Below the pieces are notes generated by a model. It was not told where the DNA came from. It did no database searches and worked only from the letters and a program-made list of their open reading frames with translations. 64,000 nt of DNA from Spironucleus salmonicida (taxonomy: Eukaryota > Fornicata > Diplomonadida > Hexamitidae): the NCBI GenBank assembly GCA_000497125.2, contig CM035319.1, positions 248,001 to 312,000 on the forward strand, given 5' to 3'. Both the position numbers and the translations under genes were made by a program. Shown here one piece after another: positions 11,162 through 22,017 of this stretch; positions within the stretch are counted from its first letter, which is position 1, and the number at the start of each line of letters is the position of its first letter.

Positions 11162-11974
11162 ATGCTCCTAGCCAAACATTTCGGAATAAACAAATCTAAG
11201 AAAGAAACACATATTGTCGGTGAAACATTTGCTGCACCAAAAATACACCCTTCGGTATTCTTTAAGACGTTATCAACTGCTACAGCATTAACAGAATCAG
11301 CACCGAAAAAATGGAATAATCAAAAAGGTACAACAACTCTCGCTTTCTCTTTTTAAGGCGGTATTATTATTTCTGTTGACTCTCGTTCTACAATGGGTCC
11401 TTATATTTCTTCAGGTAACGTACACAAGGTTATTCCTATTACATAGCACTTATTAGGTACCATGGCTGGTGGAGCAGCTGACTGTTAGTTCTGGTTATCC
11501 GATTTAGGAAAACGTGTTGCTATGCACGAATTAGAAACTGGTGATAGACTAGGTGCAACATCTGCCTCAAAATTATTTGCAGATACCATTCATTAATATG
11601 CAGGTTATGACTTATCTATAGGTTCAATGATAGCTGGATTTGATGCAGATGGTACACCTAAACTATGGTATTGCGATAATGATGGTGATAGATTGGAAGG
11701 ATATTTATTCTCCGTAGGATCTGGTTCTATGTTTGCTTATTCAATTTTAGAAAATGGTTGGAAATGGGATCTTACTGACTAAGAAGCTATTGATTTAGGT
11801 ATTAAAGCTGTCATGCATGCAGTTCATAGAGATGCTATGTCAGGTGGAATGCAAGCAGTATTCCTAGTTAAGGAAAATGGATGGGAATTGGTTAAGAAAT
11901 AGGATAATTATATTAGCATGCAAAAAGATGGATTTTTGGGAAATCTTAAAGATCTTCCTAGATCTGTTGTCTGA
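11162..11974 (+). CDS. PSMB5: 20S proteasome subunit beta type-5
   Basis: Chymotrypsin-like catalytic subunit of the 20S proteasome core. The 270-residue precursor has a 56-residue propeptide, then the mature N-terminus TTTLAF after Gly56. Counting from that Thr1, the catalytic residues are in place: Thr1, Asp17 (ISVDSRSTMG) and Lys33 (SSGNVHKVIPIT). The segment HLLGTMAGGAADC and the later GSGSMFAYSILE are beta5 hallmarks. Self-cleavage at Gly56-Thr1 is expected from the family. Ten or more in-frame TAA/TAG codons fall at Gln positions, which makes it one of the best proofs of the code used here. It ends at TGA 11972-11974, 10 bp from a convergent gene. Confidence 0.97.
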
Positions 11975-11984
11975 CATACCACAA

Positions 11985-13586
11985 TCACTCATTTCGCTTA
12001 ATTTTTATTTCATTTATTTCATATCTTTGTAGAAACGCTTGTAATTCCATCTATTACTCAAATGTGAAATATCCAGCTATATTTATTTAGTATTCTGACA
12101 AAATCTTTTAATCAGGCTCAGTTATCTATTTTTATGGATTCTATGAAATAAATTTCTTTAGTTGCTATTAAAATTAATCATTATAACTAGATGACGACGA
12201 GGTTGAAGGTTCAGATAACGAAGATTCAAAAATTTCTGGCTGAGCCTGCTTCTAAACTTCTTTTATAGGCTACTTTTTAGTTGTTTTCCCTTCCATTTTC
12301 CCTGGTAGTTCTTAAATGACTTTAGGTATTTTAAGAGGGATGGACTATGTAATTTCAACTTTATTTGTTCTAAATTCGGATTTCTTATTGCCAGATACTT
12401 CAAATAAAACATTATCCTTAAAATTAAATATAATTTACTGTGATTATCGCAGTGGATTAGATTTAGAATGAATTACATCAATTTATCTGCTCTGAAGTTA
12501 AATCGAAATGGATAATAGTATATCTAAACACTTATTTGGAATTTTCTTAAATTTGTTATTTCTAATATATATTATATGTCCTAAATCAACAAGCTCTGAA
12601 TATGTCTCCATAATTAGGGTTATCAAATCAGTGGATTATGTACGAAATTCTATTTTATACTCATTTGGTATGAAATATAATGAAACAAGTAGGGAAATCG
12701 CTTGAATTCGAAGTTAGCTCTGTGATTCTAACGAAAACAAAATAATTTGCTCTTTGCTTGGAAAACAAAGATTTATTTACACCTAATTTCCATTAAAAAC
12801 TTGTAAATAGACGACTATATCATGTGTATCGCCTTCCTATATGTACTTTGGTCTGAAAGCTTTTAAAATATTCTCATTTTATGCCTAGAGCTTTTTAACG
12901 AAATCAATTGCATACACTTTTTCGGTCACTAAAATCTATTCCAAAAAAGGTAATTTGAACTCTTGAATTCGCGAAATGTTAATAATATCAACATCTGCAA
13001 TTGATTGGCTCTGAACTATTGGCGTGGCCGGTCGGACCCCAATCGGCCTGTACACCCCCTGTTCTTATCCAGACCAAAAATCACAATACTCCCCCAGTAA
13101 GCATATCCTTCCCAACACCGGATGGTTGTCCAATAACTAGAATTTGATTTGTTTTCCGCTAAGTTAAGTGATAAGCTGCGCTGCAATATCACTAAAAAGT
13201 GAATTTTAGCACCTGCTAATTGAAATCGTCAAGTTGTTAATTATTCTTATTATCAGAGCTTACTCAGTTTCGAATACAATATTATTTTGGAAAAGCCTCA
13301 CGATGATCAAAATAGCTATCAGATGAGCACGAATCGGAGTCGTTTGATTTATCTAGATCCGGTACTCTTCTCGGTTAAAAAATAGCGATATATTTTTACC
13401 ATGTGTCTGGATAATCTGCACCATCGTTGCTTTGCTAGTTGGCGGCAGCAGGCTAAGTTACTCGATCATCATGTTGCTGGAGTAGAAATCATGTTCAAAC
13501 TACGACCGGCTAATTATGTTGATCGACTGGTTCCCGAGACCCGGTAAGGACTAAATGATTGAAATGAGGGGTTTTGTGTAGGTCAT
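11985..13586 (-). CDS. Unrecognised protein, 533 residues
   Basis: A 533-residue minus-strand frame starting MTYTKPLISIIQSLPGLG. Residues 1-150 are helical and Ile-rich (AHLIAILIIVRLFQNNIVF could be a buried helix). Residues 170-390 look like a mixed alpha/beta fold. Residues about 430-490 are Lys/Pro then Ser-rich (EPSTSSSSS) and disordered, and the tail is Gln-rich. The 5' third (about 13020-13560) is strikingly richer in G+C than its surroundings, including a stretch encoding VYRPIGVRPATP. No motif was recognised. It converges with proteasome beta5 with a 10 bp gap. Confidence 0.7.
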
Positions 13587-13767
13587 TATGGAAGGAAAAT
13601 TGTTTTTATAGTAAATAATATAATAATTATGATATATTTTATTTTAAAAATAAGATTAAAATTATTAAGCAAAAGACACTATTAATTAACATAAAAGTTG
13701 TTACTACATGAAATTTTGGTGTATTTAATGTATGTATAATCTTAAATTTTCAAAATACAACTGATAA

Positions 13768-14271
13768 TCACTCCAAAACTATTTTGGGATATGTTTTCCA
13801 CTACTATGGTCCGGCCTTTACATATTAAGTGAACACCTAATTTGTTGTCATATATCTGTCCTAGTCACGTTTATATGGCACAGTAGCCTAATTACTTTTG
13901 CAATTTTTTCTACCACCATTGTCAAACGCCTGTATCATCTATGGTTTAGAGTCGTCTATTGCAAATCCTGTTCTCGTGAATCTATTAAATTCTGCGCCAG
14001 AAAGTTGTTACAATTAGTCATTTTTTACTCTAAAAGTACCAGCTTCACGTGTATGGGCGAACTTACCAGCAGTGCGGAAAGGCTTTCCATTGTGAAATTC
14101 GTTATATGTGGACATAGTGTTTAAGTTTATATGCGATGTTGCCCAATATTACCTTTCTGGCAAGAAAGCACGATTTTCTGGTGTTTCTTCCGTAGTATAT
14201 ACTTTGCCATTGTTTAAGGAAAATCCAGATTGCACTGGATGCCTTAGATCGAATGAGTTGATTCCGTGCAT
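13768..14271 (-). CDS. Unrecognised protein, 167 residues, possibly axonemal
   Basis: A 167-residue minus-strand frame starting MHGINSFDLRHPVQ and ending at TGA. It has no hydrophobic segment and is rich in Thr, Asn, Arg, Phe and Tyr in a low-helix, extended pattern (for example TYNEFHNGKPFRTAGKF and FTRTGFAIDDSKP). This style resembles small microtubule-inner or ciliary sheath proteins, which are extended and aromatic-rich, but no family signature was found. It lies 181 bp downstream of the preceding minus-strand gene start and 257 bp before HYLS1. Role is inference only. Confidence 0.65.
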
Positions 14272-14528
14272 TTTCTAGATACGGGAATTAAAGGATTGCG
14301 CGGAATGTATAAATTTATATTATTATATATAATTAAATATAATATTTACATGCTGTCTACGATATAAATTAGATCGCGACATATTTAAATAGGGAAATAT
14401 TGATGTATAGAAAAAAAGAAAAATAATTAATATAAATAAATTTAATTAGTGCAAAAACACACATTAAGTATAACTTGGTCTTATAGCAAGGAAATAAAAA
14501 TGGTTGATAAGTAAATAATATAAATTTA

Positions 14529-15314
14529 TCACTTCCTTGTAGCATTATTTCTAAGTAAAAATTCTCCAACTATATCCTCAACTTTGCTCTTTTATATTCT
14601 TTATTTCCGTTCTTATGGCGCTCCCTAAATATTCCATCTCGATTAATATGCTAAATAATTATTTACAGGATCTGATTTTCGTTTTTATTTTTCTTTCATT
14701 GTTGACTTATTTGTAGGCATAAATTTACTTATTGTGGCAGAACTAGAAGGTTTTTAAAATGTGTCATATTAACTTGAAATTTAAGATTGATTAGGAAGCA
14801 TATTATCATAATTTTGATTTTGTTTCTTTTTATCCATAAAGCAGTAATAGTCCGTTAAAGCATCGTCTTAATAGTCTTCCCCTTCTGAATGAAAGTTAGA
14901 TACCTAATCAATATTAGACTAGTTCTTTTATTCAATAGGTTTCAATAATTATTATTTATTATTTTACGGTGATTCGATAAAATCTTTTAAAAGATCTTCC
15001 ATTTGACATTGGATAGTTGGCTTTTAACCTTAGTTCTATTTGAGTTTTTCATGATTCTCATTTGTATATAGATTTAAAATTAGCTATTATTGTGCAGTGT
15101 TCTCTTATCTTTTTTACTCTAAAAATTCAATAGAAGTAACTGCTGAAGCTGGCCTATTTGAATACTATTACTAACCAGTAGGGGCAGCTGGAGGTAAACC
15201 GCTAATTTCCGTAAGAGACTATTAATTTACATATCTTTTTATTTATTCGTATTCTTATGGAGTCACATTAGTCAGGCCCAATGCTTAAATTTAAGCCTAA
15301 ATTTCTGCATCCAT
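14529..15314 (-). CDS. HYLS1: HYLS1-like centriolar protein
   Basis: Hydrolethalus syndrome protein 1 family, a core centriole/basal-body protein needed for making cilia. The 261-residue product has the two family blocks: a short N-terminal acidic helix (AEIQAQIQALGLTNVTPQEY, residues 3-22) and near the C-terminus the HYLS box RKSDPVNNYLAYQSRW followed by basic residues (KQRIQKSK). The middle is Gln/Asn-rich and disordered, as usual in this family. Many Gln are TAA/TAG. I assign it from the box, which is short but distinctive. It shares with gamma-tubulin and the enkurin-domain gene in this window a link to basal bodies. Confidence 0.8.
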
Positions 15315-15480
15315 TTTTTAAAATTTACTAATAGTATATAATATACCTTTATAATATTAATTTATTCCATTTCTATATTTAATCCTCTAACGCGGTTGCA
15401 CTATGTTACCTAATTTACCTTGGAAAGTTGAGTTATAATTCTCTAAAAATTAAAATTTCAACTAGCGTAACGAGGTGTCT

Positions 15481-15795
15481 TCAAATTTATATTTTAAAAT
15501 AATTTTTACTGTTGTTATTTGGATGTTAAAAATATTAAGTGGCCAAATAGTTATATAAGTAACTATTAACTATATCTTTTTCACCTGTAACTAGTATAAG
15601 CATCAAAAAATTTATTAGCAGATTATCACCTAGCTCTTTTCTGTCAGATATTTATCTGTAGAATCCTGATTCGCTGGGAGAAATAATAATTAATATTTAA
15701 AGATGTAACAATTCATAACGAGTATGATTCTATATTTGAAAAATTCACGCATTAATATTTTAATTTTGTCGTTCTCTGAATTATCTAACGGAATT
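15481..15795 (-). pseudogene. Reading frame with one in-frame TGA, no start codon
   Basis: Between HYLS1 and the next plus-strand gene the minus strand holds about 105 codons with good protein character (ELLHLQILIIISPSESGFYR, then RKELGDNLLINFLMLILV, then VNSYLYNYLATQYFQ), ending at TGA 15483-15481. It has an in-frame TGA at 15747-15745, and upstream of that the frame still reads sensibly (RQFRERQNQNINA). No ATG precedes the coding-like part. This is either the remnant of a gene, a gene with an unrecognised start or intron, or a TGA read as an amino acid. The rest of 15315-15884 is AT-rich spacer. Confidence 0.4.
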
Positions 15796-15884
15796 ATAAT
15801 TAATTATTTATAATATAACATATAATACAGAGTCTTGCAATATATACTATTATATAATTTAAATTCTTATTCTAATTTTTTAAA

Positions 15885-17486
15885 ATGTCAAAATTTTTCA
15901 ATCTAAATGATGTTAATAATATGAATAATATTGTTTATGACGATGATGCACTATCAGCTTTTGCTCCAAAATTTAAATAAGATGATGATTCATTAGCTCT
16001 AGATTCAACCCCACCTCGCGAAATTAAAAAGAAAAAAATAAGATAACCATCTAAATAGGTACACGATGGCCCTGTTGTTGAAGTGTAATTGCCAGCTAAA
16101 AAAATTGTTAAAAAGAAGAAAGTAAAAAAATAAGAAATAGATTCATCACCCCCACAACCACCTCCAGTTTAATCTGTAACGATAAAGAAAGTCTTGAAAA
16201 AGAAGAAAAAACCAGTTCTCGCAATTAAACCACCACCAATGTAGAAAAGGGAATCAACACCAGCTCCAGGTAGACGATCTGCAACCCCTAATTAAATTGA
16301 TGTAGATCTCAGTGTAATTGAAGAAAAAGTACCAATAGAAGCTCGTGGTCGAAGTCCAAGTGTTTTTTAGGATCCTAGGAATAATTATTAGGAGTAGTTA
16401 GAAAAACTTAAAATGGAACTTATGATAGCATAAAAAGAAAAAGAGTTAGACACTATTAGACAATAAGAAACCTAATAGAACTTATAAGCTGAACTAGAAC
16501 GGTAAAAGCTTTTAACAATGTATTAAAACTAATAAAATAGCCTAAAATCTAGCTAACCTTAAGTCATCTTACCAACACCTAAATTAGAGCATAATATACC
16601 TTTGTTGCAGCAGTAAGATTTAGAAATTTAAAATCTGAAAGCTTAGATTTTAACAATATAAAATCCAGATTATATTTAGAATATTATTAAGTAAGAACTT
16701 AATAGATAATAATAACAAAAGATGTCATTTTTGTAAACTGACACAACATATTGCTAAGCAGATTTAGATTTAAAACCAGCTAAACCTTCAGACTTATCTA
16801 TTTTTGACTAAAACTCACTGATGGCATAATAATAAGCATACAATATGATTCAAAAACGACCTAAATAATAATAATAATAATAATCAAAAGATCCATCTCC
16901 AAAAGCACAAAGAGTAGACATATCTATCGGTCCATCAATATATAGACCATCGTCTAAAGAACTAGAGAATTAATCTAAAATGCGCGATTTAGAGTATGAA
17001 ATATTATAACTCAAAAAAGATTAACAATAAATTCAGCAAAAACCATAAGATATAATATCAATTGTTTAGGCATTAAAACCTACTTAAGAACCATCTAAAC
17101 TTAAAACGGAGCTTTCAGCTTATATGTAAGAAATAAAAAATTTAAACGAGTAATAATTCATGTATCAAAAATAAATTTAAAATGAGCTTAGAACAAGTCA
17201 AATATCATAAGAAAATCAAGCACGCTTAGATAAAGAAAAATTAGATATAGAAAATTAAAAACTGTAATTATAAAGGCAATAATACGAATTTTAGCTAAAA
17301 TAATAAGAAATATTATAAAGTTAATCATTTTAATAAACCCAGAACATGTATAATTAATAAGCACAAAATTTTAGATAGAATGGATATAATTAGTTGATTT
17401 CTACTTTTGCTCATAGCGTAAATGGACCAAAACGACCTAGTCTTGGAGAGTCAATGCGATTTCTTATGGCGGATTTGTTGAAATGA
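15885..17486 (+). CDS. Gln-rich coiled-coil protein, 533 residues
   Basis: A 533-residue frame starting MSKFFNLNDVNNMNNIVYDD. Residues about 40-130 alternate lysine runs and prolines (KKKKVKKQ, SSPPQPPPVQSV, KKVLKKKKKPVL), typical of a disordered, possibly nuclear or microtubule-binding, segment. From about 165 on, it is a coiled coil very rich in Gln, broken by Ser/Pro linkers, with a pure Gln run around 330. The C-terminus GPKRPSLGESMRFLMADLLK is conserved-looking and could be a docking peptide. No enzymatic motif. Nearly all Gln are TAA/TAG. The gene is followed 49 bp later by a second coiled-coil gene on the same strand. Confidence 0.8.
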
Positions 17487-17535
17487 AATTATATTAAATA
17501 TATTATTATAATATGTACATATTGAAATTTTAAAA

Positions 17536-18210
17536 ATGTCACATACACTTGATGAAGTATAATCTATTATAAATAAAACCATGTTACTATCATCCTAATA
17601 TGAGATCAAGGATATAGAAATGATTGATTCTGGATGTAAAATATTTTAGGATAGACTCTCAGATACTAGAGCCATATTCAATTTACCATAATCAAATAAT
17701 ATTAAAAGAGCTGCTGCACTTAAAGATCTTTCGATTTAAGTTAGAATGCTATGTATGAATCTTAATAATATTAAGGGGTCGGGTGAACTAAACTGTAAAA
17801 TTATTATGAAATAGTTAAATAAATATGAAGAAATTCTTAGTAATCTTTCTGGTGAACTATTAAAATCGGAAATATAAGAGAAAAATAGATAAGAATTAGC
17901 AAAAATATATTATGATGTACCTGCGACTCCAATTTTTAATATTTAAAAAGTAGATAAAGATGTCCAAATAGAAGATTAAACTGAGAATATAATTAAAGAA
18001 TTAGCAGATTAGAGAAAAGAATATTAATAAATTATTAATGCGTTTAAGTAGTCATCAGATGAGGATTAAAAGTTGATCGATGAATTAGTAGATGAAAATC
18101 AAAAATTTAAAGCATCTATTGATAAGTTAAACAAAGATAATTCAGAGTTAAAAAGTTAAGTAGAAGAAGCTGAAGAAGCTTTAGCAGAGATTCTTTCGAT
18201 GAAAAAGTGA
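17536..18210 (+). CDS. Coiled-coil protein, 224 residues
   Basis: A 224-residue frame starting MSHTLDEVQSIINKTMLL. Residues 1-130 are helical with a Cys at 33 and others near 90-100. The C-terminal 80 residues form a clear heptad coiled coil (LVDENQKFKASIDKLNKD then ELKSQVEEAEEALAEIL). No membrane segment or signal. The overall look is that of a small complex subunit (kinetochore, dynactin or ciliary type), but no family motif is present, so no function is given. It lies 49 bp after the preceding coiled-coil gene. Confidence 0.75.
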
Positions 18211-18488
18211 ACTAGCTTTTAAAATTATAATTTAGGTTCTAGTTTACTATTAAAAATCTATGATAACAGAAATAACATGTTAATACTCTTAAGACATTCT
18301 CATTTTAAAAATTTCTGTTAATTTAACTTATACCTAATTATAATAACGTACTTTTAATATCTAAGATCTCAAACATTATAAAAACTATTAATAACAGTAA
18401 AATATATTTAAATTACATTTTTATATCAAGGTGCATACAATTTTTTAAAAAAATCAATAATACTACGTTATATTTTATCCAATAAAAT

Positions 18489-19127
18489 TTCAATAAATCC
18501 AAACAAACGCATACAGAATTCAATTTTCACTCACAAAATTTACTTGGTGGTCTCTTTAAAACTTACATTGACTTTGACCGTCTATCCTCGTTAAACCTAT
18601 CAGATGAATATAATCTCTAAGTTTTAACTGGTGATCGCAATTACCTAAATGGAATTGAAATATCAATAAAATCTGGGCTTTGGCTTCTAATTGTTATCTT
18701 TGAATGATTTTCAAAGAATATTTATTAATATCGTTTTGATGGCATAGGTAGTTTTCCATACTAACCTGGGCCTGGTGTCGCAAACTAATACTACTTTCTA
18801 AACCTATCCGATGGTGATAGAAGCCCTCCTGATTTAATAGTTACATGCTCATTTGATAAGTAAAATGGCACTTATGTAGTTGGCGGTAGTTGATAAGGAA
18901 TTCTTTATCCTTTAGGTAAAAACGGATTCATTTTTTCGTTATTGCTTATATTCGCAATTATATTATTATTTACTTATTTCAAACAAGATTTTTATTTTTA
19001 AATAATCTACATAAGTAAGATAGAAACAGAATATAATATCCTATAATATGTAAATATAAATATTGTGAAAAAATATTTATATTAAAATATAGATTAAGTA
19101 TTAATTTATTTAGTCTTCTTTATCTGA
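18489..19127 (+). pseudogene. Protein-like frame interrupted by two in-frame TGA codons
   Basis: This plus-strand frame reads like a conserved membrane protein but has TGA at 18705-18707 and 18891-18893 before a final TGA at 19125-19127. Coding-like parts are DFDRLSSLNLSDEYNLQ, YRFDGIGSFPYQPGPG and NLSDGDRSPPDLIV, followed by one membrane helix (FIFSFLLIFAIILLFTYF). No frameshift is needed: the frame stays open across both TGAs, and at both places Trp would fit (LIVIFE-x-FSKN and VVGGS-x-QGIL). No ATG was found upstream in frame. Either a young pseudogene or TGA read-through. The sequence from 19128 to 19725, and 18211-18488, is AT-rich spacer with nothing recognised. Confidence 0.5.
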
Positions 19128-19725
19128 AAACAATTTAGAGTACCTAGATTTTTATTAATCTTCGTATATAATAAATTATAGCTATGTCACTTCTAGCATA
19201 TTTAAATTGTTAACCATTGTACTCATAATTATTTTTCTTTATTAATAAAGATATTTATATTCAGATTTTTTTAATATTACTGTTTTATCCATTAGTATTT
19301 TATGGTATAGTATTAAAGGTTATAATTGTACATATTGCTAAGCTGATGATAATATGTATTTATAAATATTATAAAAATATACAATAAATTGATTTTAAAT
19401 ATATAATTCTATCTAATATCTTTCCAGTAAATCTGAATTATATTATATAAATAATATGTCACTATAGTCTAGTATATTTGATTATATATTATGCATATAC
19501 TCACATTTTCTACTTTGTGTTGCCAAACGTGATATTGATTTATAAATAGTCAAGAAAATAACAAAATTAAGCATAAAATTTTACTATCTTTTACATACAT
19601 AGTATATTATTGAAAGTATAATAATTACGTAAAAACCATAAGCTTAATCATAATTAAATTTTGAAAACTATTATATATAAATATATATATTATTATATAA
19701 AATTAATTTTACCACTTCATAATAG

Positions 19726-20268
19726 ATGGAGTAAGAACTTAAAATTACATTATTTTCATCTGAAGATCTTGTTATCTTTATCTCAAGCTTTAAAAATAGT
19801 GTATCAAATATATATTCTTAAGAAAATAGGTATTTTACGTCTCCTTACTTAACTGAGAATAAAATCGCATTTCGTGTTAGATAATAAGATAGTGAATTTA
19901 TTTTAACAGAAAAATCCTAGCTTAAGTAAAGTGAAGGATATTTCTAGTGTAATGAAACAAATACACCATTGGATATAACTTCATTTAAAGAATTTACTGA
20001 ATATCCTGATAAATTTACCAATTATAAGGAGCTAACACTTTAAGCTATTATTAAAACTATTCGTACAGTTATAAAGCATGATGAATTTCATTTTGAATGT
20101 GATTCTACAAGGACAGAATATCCATATAAACATGATATATTCGAAATTGAATGTGAGACATAAAATCCAGATTTAGCACGTACTATTATATATAAAGCTT
20201 TAAACGAAAAGAATTTGAAGTATTAAATTAGCAAGAAAACTAAGCTAGGTATTGCATTAAGTGAATGA
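19726..20268 (+). CDS. CYTH-domain triphosphate tunnel metalloenzyme
   Basis: A 180-residue CYTH-superfamily protein, whose known members hydrolyse inorganic triphosphate, thiamine triphosphate or RNA 5'-triphosphates inside an eight-stranded beta tunnel with Mg or Mn. The signature ExExK is at residues 2-6 (EQELK). Other tunnel residues follow in order: QENRYFTSP at 32-40, FRVR at 49-52, TEK at 61-63, IRTV at 112-115, and the acidic strand IFEIECET at 138-145, then KYQISKKTKLG. All the usual charged positions are present, so it should be active. The size is that of the stand-alone enzyme. The substrate cannot be told from sequence; tripolyphosphatase is the commonest activity in eukaryote homologues. 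It converges with the next gene, 13 bp apart. Confidence 0.87.
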
Positions 20269-20281
20269 TATTTTTCTACAC

Positions 20282-20749
20282 TCATTTTTATTTCATAATA
20301 TTCTTATATTTTTTAATTTATATCTGCGGTAGACTCGTCAAATTACTCCATCGCTGTGACTCCACATAATCTTTACTTATCATATATAAATTAGTTCTAT
20401 CCTGTTGTTTATATAATTTTTCCTATTGCTCAATTTTTTTAGAAAATATAGATTTTTCTTTAAACTTTTTATCTTTGATTTCATGATCAGGAAACATCTC
20501 TTAAATCTAGGATGTAATTCTTCTCTGCCTTTTAACAGTTGGTACTTATAAAACAGACTTAGAACCTTTATGTACTTAAACCAAGTCTTTAATATTAATA
20601 TTTGCTCTCATTTTTTTCATGCTAACAGTAGTTTAATCTTAAGTTAAAACTTGCTCCTAATTTTAGAATTTAATATCTAATTAATAGTTGAGATACTGTT
20701 TATGATCTATTATTGAATCAAAGATTGGCTAATCACTCTCAATTCTCAT
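20282..20749 (-). CDS. Unrecognised basic protein, 155 residues
   Basis: A 155-residue frame starting MRIESDQPIFDSIIDHKQ. It is strongly basic and helical in its second half (KEKSIFSKKIEQQEKLYKQQ) and ends in a Lys-rich tail (IQIKKYKNIMKQK). It has no hydrophobic segment and no known motif. Gln is spelt mostly TAA/TAG. It could be an RNA-binding or cytoskeletal protein, but this is only from charge. It ends 13 bp from the CYTH gene. Confidence 0.7.
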
Positions 20750-22017
20750 TTATTGCAGAGTCAATTAAACTATAATACATATTTATTATCATATATTTTT
20801 TATAAACTGAGATGGTTTCCATAAAATGATACTAAATAATAATTAGTCATATTTAGTACAATCCATAGTAGATTAAAAGAATAGAAAATTTGTCAAACTA
20901 CATTATACTTATTTAGATAAAGCAACCATATTCTTTAAAAATTTCATACTGCTTATTTAAATATTAAGATAAATTTTTAATTAACTTTTAAGATAGATAT
21001 ATTTATTAATTCTTTAACACTTAATTTGTTTAAAAATTTATATAAACTAACAATTTTTAGGTGCTATCGGTGTAAAAAAATTATTAAGTTAAAGCTTATT
21101 ATAAGAATATAATTTTAATTATAATTAATATAAACTAAAATTTGATATTTCATATATTATTTTAAAGGTTTGCTATTTTAGTATCAATTATTTTTAGTAA
21201 TCTTATTTATAGCAAGAATTAGTATAATATTAATTTAAAATAATAGAGGATATACTCAAGTTAATATGTATTCAATAATTATCTATACAAGATAAGCAGG
21301 TTAATTATAAATACATAAGTATTATAAATTTATTTGCAACATTAATAAATTATAATTTATTTTGTTAACTTAAACAAATAATAAAAACTATTAAACAATA
21401 TGACAGATTTTTGAAGATTATTAATTACAGAATAGGCTATCTGAATATCGAGAACTTAAAATATATAATTTTAAAAATTTACTTTTAAATAAATATTCAC
21501 ATGAATATTTTGTTCATATTCAAACTAAATATAATTAGAACAATTCGAAGCTAAAACATTGATACCACTAATTCGTATAGTCTGTCTACTTAATTTATAA
21601 AATTTAAGCATTTTTTGAATGAAGTATTTAAAAAACAATATTAGATCAATTCATAACACTAATACCAATAAGTTTTAATATTAATAGTATTACAATAATA
21701 AGTCACCGTTAAAAATCACGAATACCTTATTTTTTTAATGGTGACTTACTAATATTGTGTTATACTTACTATAACATAATTAAATTAAAAAATTATACAA
21801 AATTCTCTGTTTAATTTAAATAATCAAAACTCTCAGTTCAAAATTACACTAATTTAAATAAGAAAAATCATTAAAAACAATTACTTAATAAAATAAAAAA
21901 TTACGATAAATAATCTCTGTTCAACTTTTCAAATTTGTATAATGTATAAATTTAAAACGTTCCACTATATTAATTACTATACAAGTTATTCATTATATCA
22001 CTTCATTTATTTTAGTT
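20750..22017. other. Long AT-rich spacer
   Basis: About 1.27 kb upstream of a minus-strand gene stop and downstream of another minus-strand gene start. It is nearly pure A+T. No frame shows protein character for more than a few dozen codons. The one structured element is an inverted repeat near 21692-21758, listed separately. No tRNA, rRNA or snRNA was recognised. Confidence 0.5.
21692..21758. repeat. Imperfect inverted repeat with short loop
   Basis: Left arm 21692-21715 (acaataataagtcaccgtt and five A) and right arm 21730-21758 are reverse complements apart from one mismatch (gtcaccg versus gtcacca) and a small insertion. The loop is about 14 bases. Weaker pairing seems to continue outward on both sides. 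It stands out because the core aagtcacc is the only G/C-bearing part in a long AT spacer. It could be a hairpin terminator, a small transposon-derived element or a recombination remnant; the sequence does not decide. Confidence 0.6.

Noticed and set aside
14369-14569. A 66-residue hydrophobic minus-strand frame beside HYLS1.
   Set aside because: It begins inside the HYLS1 3' end in another phase and continues into AT spacer with no motif.
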